Shown here in pieces: positions 60,102 through 64,000 of a stretch of 64,000 nucleotides of DNA (positions within the stretch are counted from its first letter, which is position 1; the number at the start of each line of letters is the position of its first letter). Made by a program: the position numbers and the translations under genes. This DNA comes from Apophysomyces variabilis. Its lineage: Eukaryota > Mucoromycota > Mucoromycetes > Mucorales > Mucoraceae. The notes beneath the pieces are model-generated. The model did not search any database and was not told the DNA's origin. It saw only the letters and a program-made list of their open reading frames with translations. The DNA lies in assembly GCA_002749535.1 (NCBI GenBank), contig MZZL01000403.1, forward strand, positions 199,630 to 263,629, in the 5' to 3' direction.

Positions 60102-60872
60102 GGCAAAGATCCTTCCTTATTTCGCTTTCAGTCTATGTATTATGATCCTTGTTTATTCCTTTTTTATATGTATAAAACGATTTCATACAACTATTAAGCG
60201 TCATAGTGCTTGTTTTGTTTGCATACAACAACAGATCGTTTAGCCTCTGACAAAACGTAGAGTGGCTTCTAAATGATAAACCACAAGGAAGAAGTCAGAA
60301 AGTTATACATTGATAACAAAAGCCTCTCCGTAATTCCACAATGAGTAAGACGACATCCATTCTACTTTATTCCCGTCAATTTCAGAAAGTGCTTTTTTGC
60401 TTCTAGTGATCTATTACAGTGTGCATGCGCATGCATATACACGTGTCTATTTGAAAGCAGTTAGTGTAAGTATACTTCTCCTTTTTTTTTTTTCAGAGTC
60501 AGAGGAAGAAGTTTTCATTTAATGAGGCAGGGTAAGGGGGGAAGTTGAATGCCCGTTTTTGAAGAAGTTGGCTTTCATTTATCTGTGCAAGACACAGAGG
60601 TCATAGGGTGGCTTGATTCTACTGTAGGTAAAGCGTAACAAACAGGTAAAGACCGAGTAAGTATCTGGTGCCATCATTTCGCATACTAGTTAATGTATCT
60701 CAAAAAAAGGCACCTTATTAAATGCCTAGGCTCTTAGTAGGATGATGATGAAAGATCCAGAAAGATAGTAAATATACTAAAACAGAAGTGGTAGCAACTG
60801 ATTTGTAAAAGTTGGGTTGACACGTAATCTGTTAAACATAGATACTTGTGGGAATAATGTGTTTCTTTCATT
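60102..60872. other. Intergenic between convergent P450 genes
   Basis: No gene supported. A poly-pyrimidine/poly-T run lies near 60480. Confidence 0.4.
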
Positions 60873-63135
60873 CTAATAGCGTTTCTTGAATGTGATTTCA
60901 AGGTTGAAAGGTCCTTGAAGAGGGCGATTTGTCGACAACAACTCCTCCGCATGGATCGAGTTTTCCGGGAGGGTCCAGGTAAACTTTCTTACTACAGAGG
61001 AATCTTTAGTTCTCGTTGTTGACTGCGAGCATTTAAAATGATGACTTACACAGCATCGACAGAAGGACCCGCTGTTCCGCCAAACTGAAGTTCATTCCGA
61101 TACATTGTCTAGCCCCACTGGAGAACGGAATCCAGTACATGCCGCTGCCTGCCTTCCTTTCGGCTTCATTACCTGGCGCAAACCGCTCCGGATCAAATTT
61201 GTCCGGATTGTGCCACAGACGAGAATTACGATGCAGATTGTAAATGTCCAGTAGCACCCACGTACCCTTTGGGAGCAGTGTGCCTGCCAATTCCGTATCC
61301 TGGGTTACAACACGTGGAAAGATTTCACCAGCAGGACTGTTAAGACGTAACGTCTAGGTTCCATATAAACCCAATTCTGTTTTAGTCGCGGTTGTCCTTT
61401 TTCTTTTCATGTTTTGTTCCTGCTACCTCCTTGATCACCATGTTAAGATAATCCATGTTTTTGATTTGCTCTATGGTTGGAAAAACATCAACAGGCTCGT
61501 CCCCCAGAATACGCGTCACCTCTTCTCTTGCTTTTCGTTGAACGTCCTATAAAATGTTGCCTCAGCTACTTTGTCTGCGCGATAATAGAAAAAGTATTGA
61601 TTTCCTATTTCCTACCTGGTTAGCAGCCAAATAGTAGATGGCAAAGGAAAGAGCGTTAGCGGTAGTGTCATGACCTAGAAAAATGAACAAGTTATATGAA
61701 CGTGCAATAGGGTGCAAAAACGGAGACGTACCTGCCACAAAAAAGACACACAAGTTGCTCTTTGTAGTTTATTACGGCCCAGAGTTTCAAACAGTTAGAA
61801 CATTTGAATAAAAAAGAAAGCAAAGCAAAATTAAAAAGCTACCTTCAGTTCTTCGTTGGACATCGCTCCTTCGCCGTTAAGTTCGCTTTCAATCATAAGT
61901 GTCAAGAGATCTTTCTCATTTTCTTGCAGATGAGGGTTCGGTATACGTTTCTGCAGTGCCTCTCGCTTGTGTACAATGATGCCGTCCAGCATAGCAAGGA
62001 ATTCTGTAAGTTTCTGGTGCAGCTTCCGTCTTCGAGGCAATAACCATAAAAATTTTTGCTCCAGGAATGGCAAGTAGTCATAGAGGCGATCTTCATGACC
62101 TGCCATGATGCTGTTGTACATCGTAACCCACTTGTTGTTTGGCTCTTCGAGCGCATGGAAATCAAATCCTAGAAGTGACAGTTAGAATTCGGGAGTTGGT
62201 CTTCAATTAGTATCGTTTTCTTTTACCGAATCCGGCTTTGCCAATGGCATCTAAGGTCCAACGCTCCATAAGGTCAGGAACATCGACAGTACTTTCCATA
62301 CGATCCATGATCTTGAACAAGGTCTGGGCTAATGTGCCAAATAATTCGACGGGCATGGATCGATGAAAGGCCGGATTGGTAATCTGAGATAGAGCACAAG
62401 AAACAAGGATGAATAGAAATGAATCGTTAATTAAAACAGTTTTGCATAACGGAGCCACGACGGATATCTACCGCATTTCCTCTTTTTTTCTTTTCTTTTT
62501 TTTTCCTCCACTTGCCTTGCGTTGTCGTTTCCAGTCGGCACCGTTCAAAAGTACAACATTAGGGCCACGCGTAAAGCGCCCCGGTATAGTGCTTTGTCTC
62601 CCATCGGCGATATCCAACTTTGGAAACGCGTCTACCGTTACATAGTAACGTCAGATTAAAGCGGGAGCCGTACACTGTTGATCGTTTCTTTTACCTGCTC
62701 GCAGTAACAATGTCTTTGCAGCGACTGGATCAGCCACAAACGCGCACCATCCGAACGCTGTAGGGCGCTACAATCATCAACATATGGACATGTTTCTAAG
62801 TACCACATTCTACTATAAGCACGTTTCCTTACCATGTATATGCCATTGCTTGCTTCCTTCTCTAGAAGGGGTCGAAAAAGACGCCTCGCGTAATGTGGGT
62901 TCGGGGTGCCTTTGATGTTGTGAATCATAAAGGACAAGAAGTTCACACGAGGAATATGGCGCACCGATCGGTCGGGAAGAAAAAGACTGTCAAGTACAGC
63001 GTAAAGAAGGATCATTGCCGCAGCTGATCCTAGCAGTGGGCGCATACGCTCTTTGTCCTTGAAAAAGGGTAATAGAAAGGTCTCATAGACATTCTGAATC
63101 TTTTCAAAAGGGATATGCTGCTTAAGTTGCTCCAT
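60873..63135 (-). CDS. Cytochrome P450 of a different family
   Basis: Ten minus-strand exons give 534 residues: 62833-63135, 62695-62767, 62516-62631, 62227-62383, 61843-62168, 61732-61759, 61616-61674, 61427-61546, 61050-61353 and 60873-60991. It has an N-terminal anchor (LLGSAAAMILLYAVLDSLFL), a C-helix block NGADWKRQRK-ITNPAF, I-helix FVAGHDTTANALSF, K-helix ETLRLNSPAGE, PERF block (FDPERFAPGNE) and haem loop FSSGARQCIGMNFS with the axial Cys. The family resembles CYP4/CYP5206-like sequences rather than the tandem trio. All ten exons keep phase. Intron 3 (62384-62515) starts with GC, not GT. One exon is only 28 nt. The role is probably lipid or xenobiotic oxidation at the ER (family level). 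Confidence 0.88.
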
Positions 63136-64000
63136 GTTTTGGTTTTGCTCCTGGCATACTGCCCGGATCCAGGAGATTCCAAGTATTTATAGGCAAAGTG
63201 AGTTCGCGATACGCCGTAGGGCTACAGTCTTGGCAGCGCATTGGTCCGGTAATATCTAGCCCGAGATTCGTCCACTTTTACTTCTTTAGTAAACAGTATG
63301 CTTAAAAATCTGCAATACATTCTGAATAGGTAAAATGATGGGGACAGAGCGTCAATTATGGAAAGAAGGATGGGGAAATGATAATTCCGCTTAACCGAGC
63401 CTATCAGGTCGTTCTGTACGGACTGGAAGGGGCAAAAACAAGCGGGAAATTGACTCATCCGGATTTTCCAAAAGGCGATACCGTGAGCACCCGACCATAG
63501 GTATACCCAACTACTGTCTTCTCTGATCTTTTTGAAGATTGAGGCCAAAATAATTTAGATAGAACGTATTAATATGAAATGTGTTAACATTATAGAGTGC
63601 CAAATTAAAACGCAATGTTTGGCTTGATTAACAAATCTTTACTACTATTAGATTATAGTCATGATAACTACGATATAATAAAACAGGATATCTCATGGAA
63701 CTACTAGATAAGCTCTTAACAAACCACATAAACGCCTTCATTATTTTATCGTCGAATTTACTGATTGTTCCACTAGTTCCGTACTATAATCGACCATTTG
63801 GGAAAGATCCTTTACAACCGCGGCTATAGCTTATACCGGTTCGTATGACACCGGCACCCTTACTCAGAGAAGGGATAATAGAACTCTCCTTTTATTATTG
63901 GTAACAGCGTGGTTAATCCGTTAAGCAGAAGCAAACAAAGTACTTCTAAGGCAGCAAAGCGAAGAAAAAGAGAAAAGAAAGGTCGATAGATGCTGCAGTG
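63136..64000. other. Upstream region of the minus-strand P450
   Basis: Promoter flank, then AT-rich DNA to the window end. No gene is supported; a 108-codon minus frame at 63222-63548 has no recognised feature. Confidence 0.4.

Overview
The window is fungal nuclear DNA, most likely from an early-diverging filamentous fungus of the Mucoromycota (Mucorales-like). The basis is: many 45-65 nt introns with GTAAGT-type donors and CTAAC-like branch points; AT-rich intergenic DNA; DIRS-type, FAR1/MULE-type and TnpB/Fanzor-like element relics; and gene families I associate with this group. Gene models were built by hand from splice signals and reading-frame phase. All species and family assignments rest on recognition, not on searches.

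Layout. 1-4.5 kb: a nested palindromic repeat element (412-1165) beside a decayed TnpB/Fanzor-like gene on the minus strand (about 1394-4404). 4.7-7.6 kb: a 188-bp TA-flanked MITE and otherwise little. 7.8-11 kb: mitochondrial acyl carrier protein (+), SEC61 gamma (-) and a small single-pass membrane protein (+). 13.1-13.5 kb: a Tc1/mariner-type transposase relic. 14.8-15.1 kb: a tentative small gene. 15.8-23.4 kb: casein kinase II beta (+), the H4K20 methyltransferase SET9 (-), and an 11-exon HutD-deacylase fusion (+). 24-26.4 kb: a chromodomain fragment, a small acidic protein gene and a UBA-like fragment. 26.9-28.5 kb: a 12-copy, 135-bp near-perfect tandem array. 29.4-31.3 kb: an 8-exon lineage-type protein with a possible PD-(D/E)XK-like signature. 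31.3-34 kb: degenerate repeats. 34-38.7 kb: a glutathione S-transferase (+), a 508-residue coiled-coil protein (-) and RTF2 (-). 39.6-40.6 kb: a secreted repeat protein ending in an IFI6/IFI27-like membrane domain. 41.4-44.8 kb: FAR1/MULE transposase and DIRS reverse-transcriptase relics. 48.7-49 kb: a prepro-defensin gene. 51.2-52 kb: a decayed PCNA-like clamp. 52.8-60.1 kb: three tandem P450 genes with identical intron positions. 60.9-63.1 kb: a fourth, unrelated P450 on the minus strand.

Housekeeping functions (fatty-acid/lipoate carrier, translocon, CK2, chromatin methylation, fork control) sit next to accessory blocks rich in decayed mobile elements. The accessory part holds the most unusual genes: the HutD-deacylase fusion, the IFI6-like repeat protein, the CS-alpha-beta defensin and the expanded P450 cluster. 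No cluster looks like a new multi-gene system; the novelty is in individual genes and relics.
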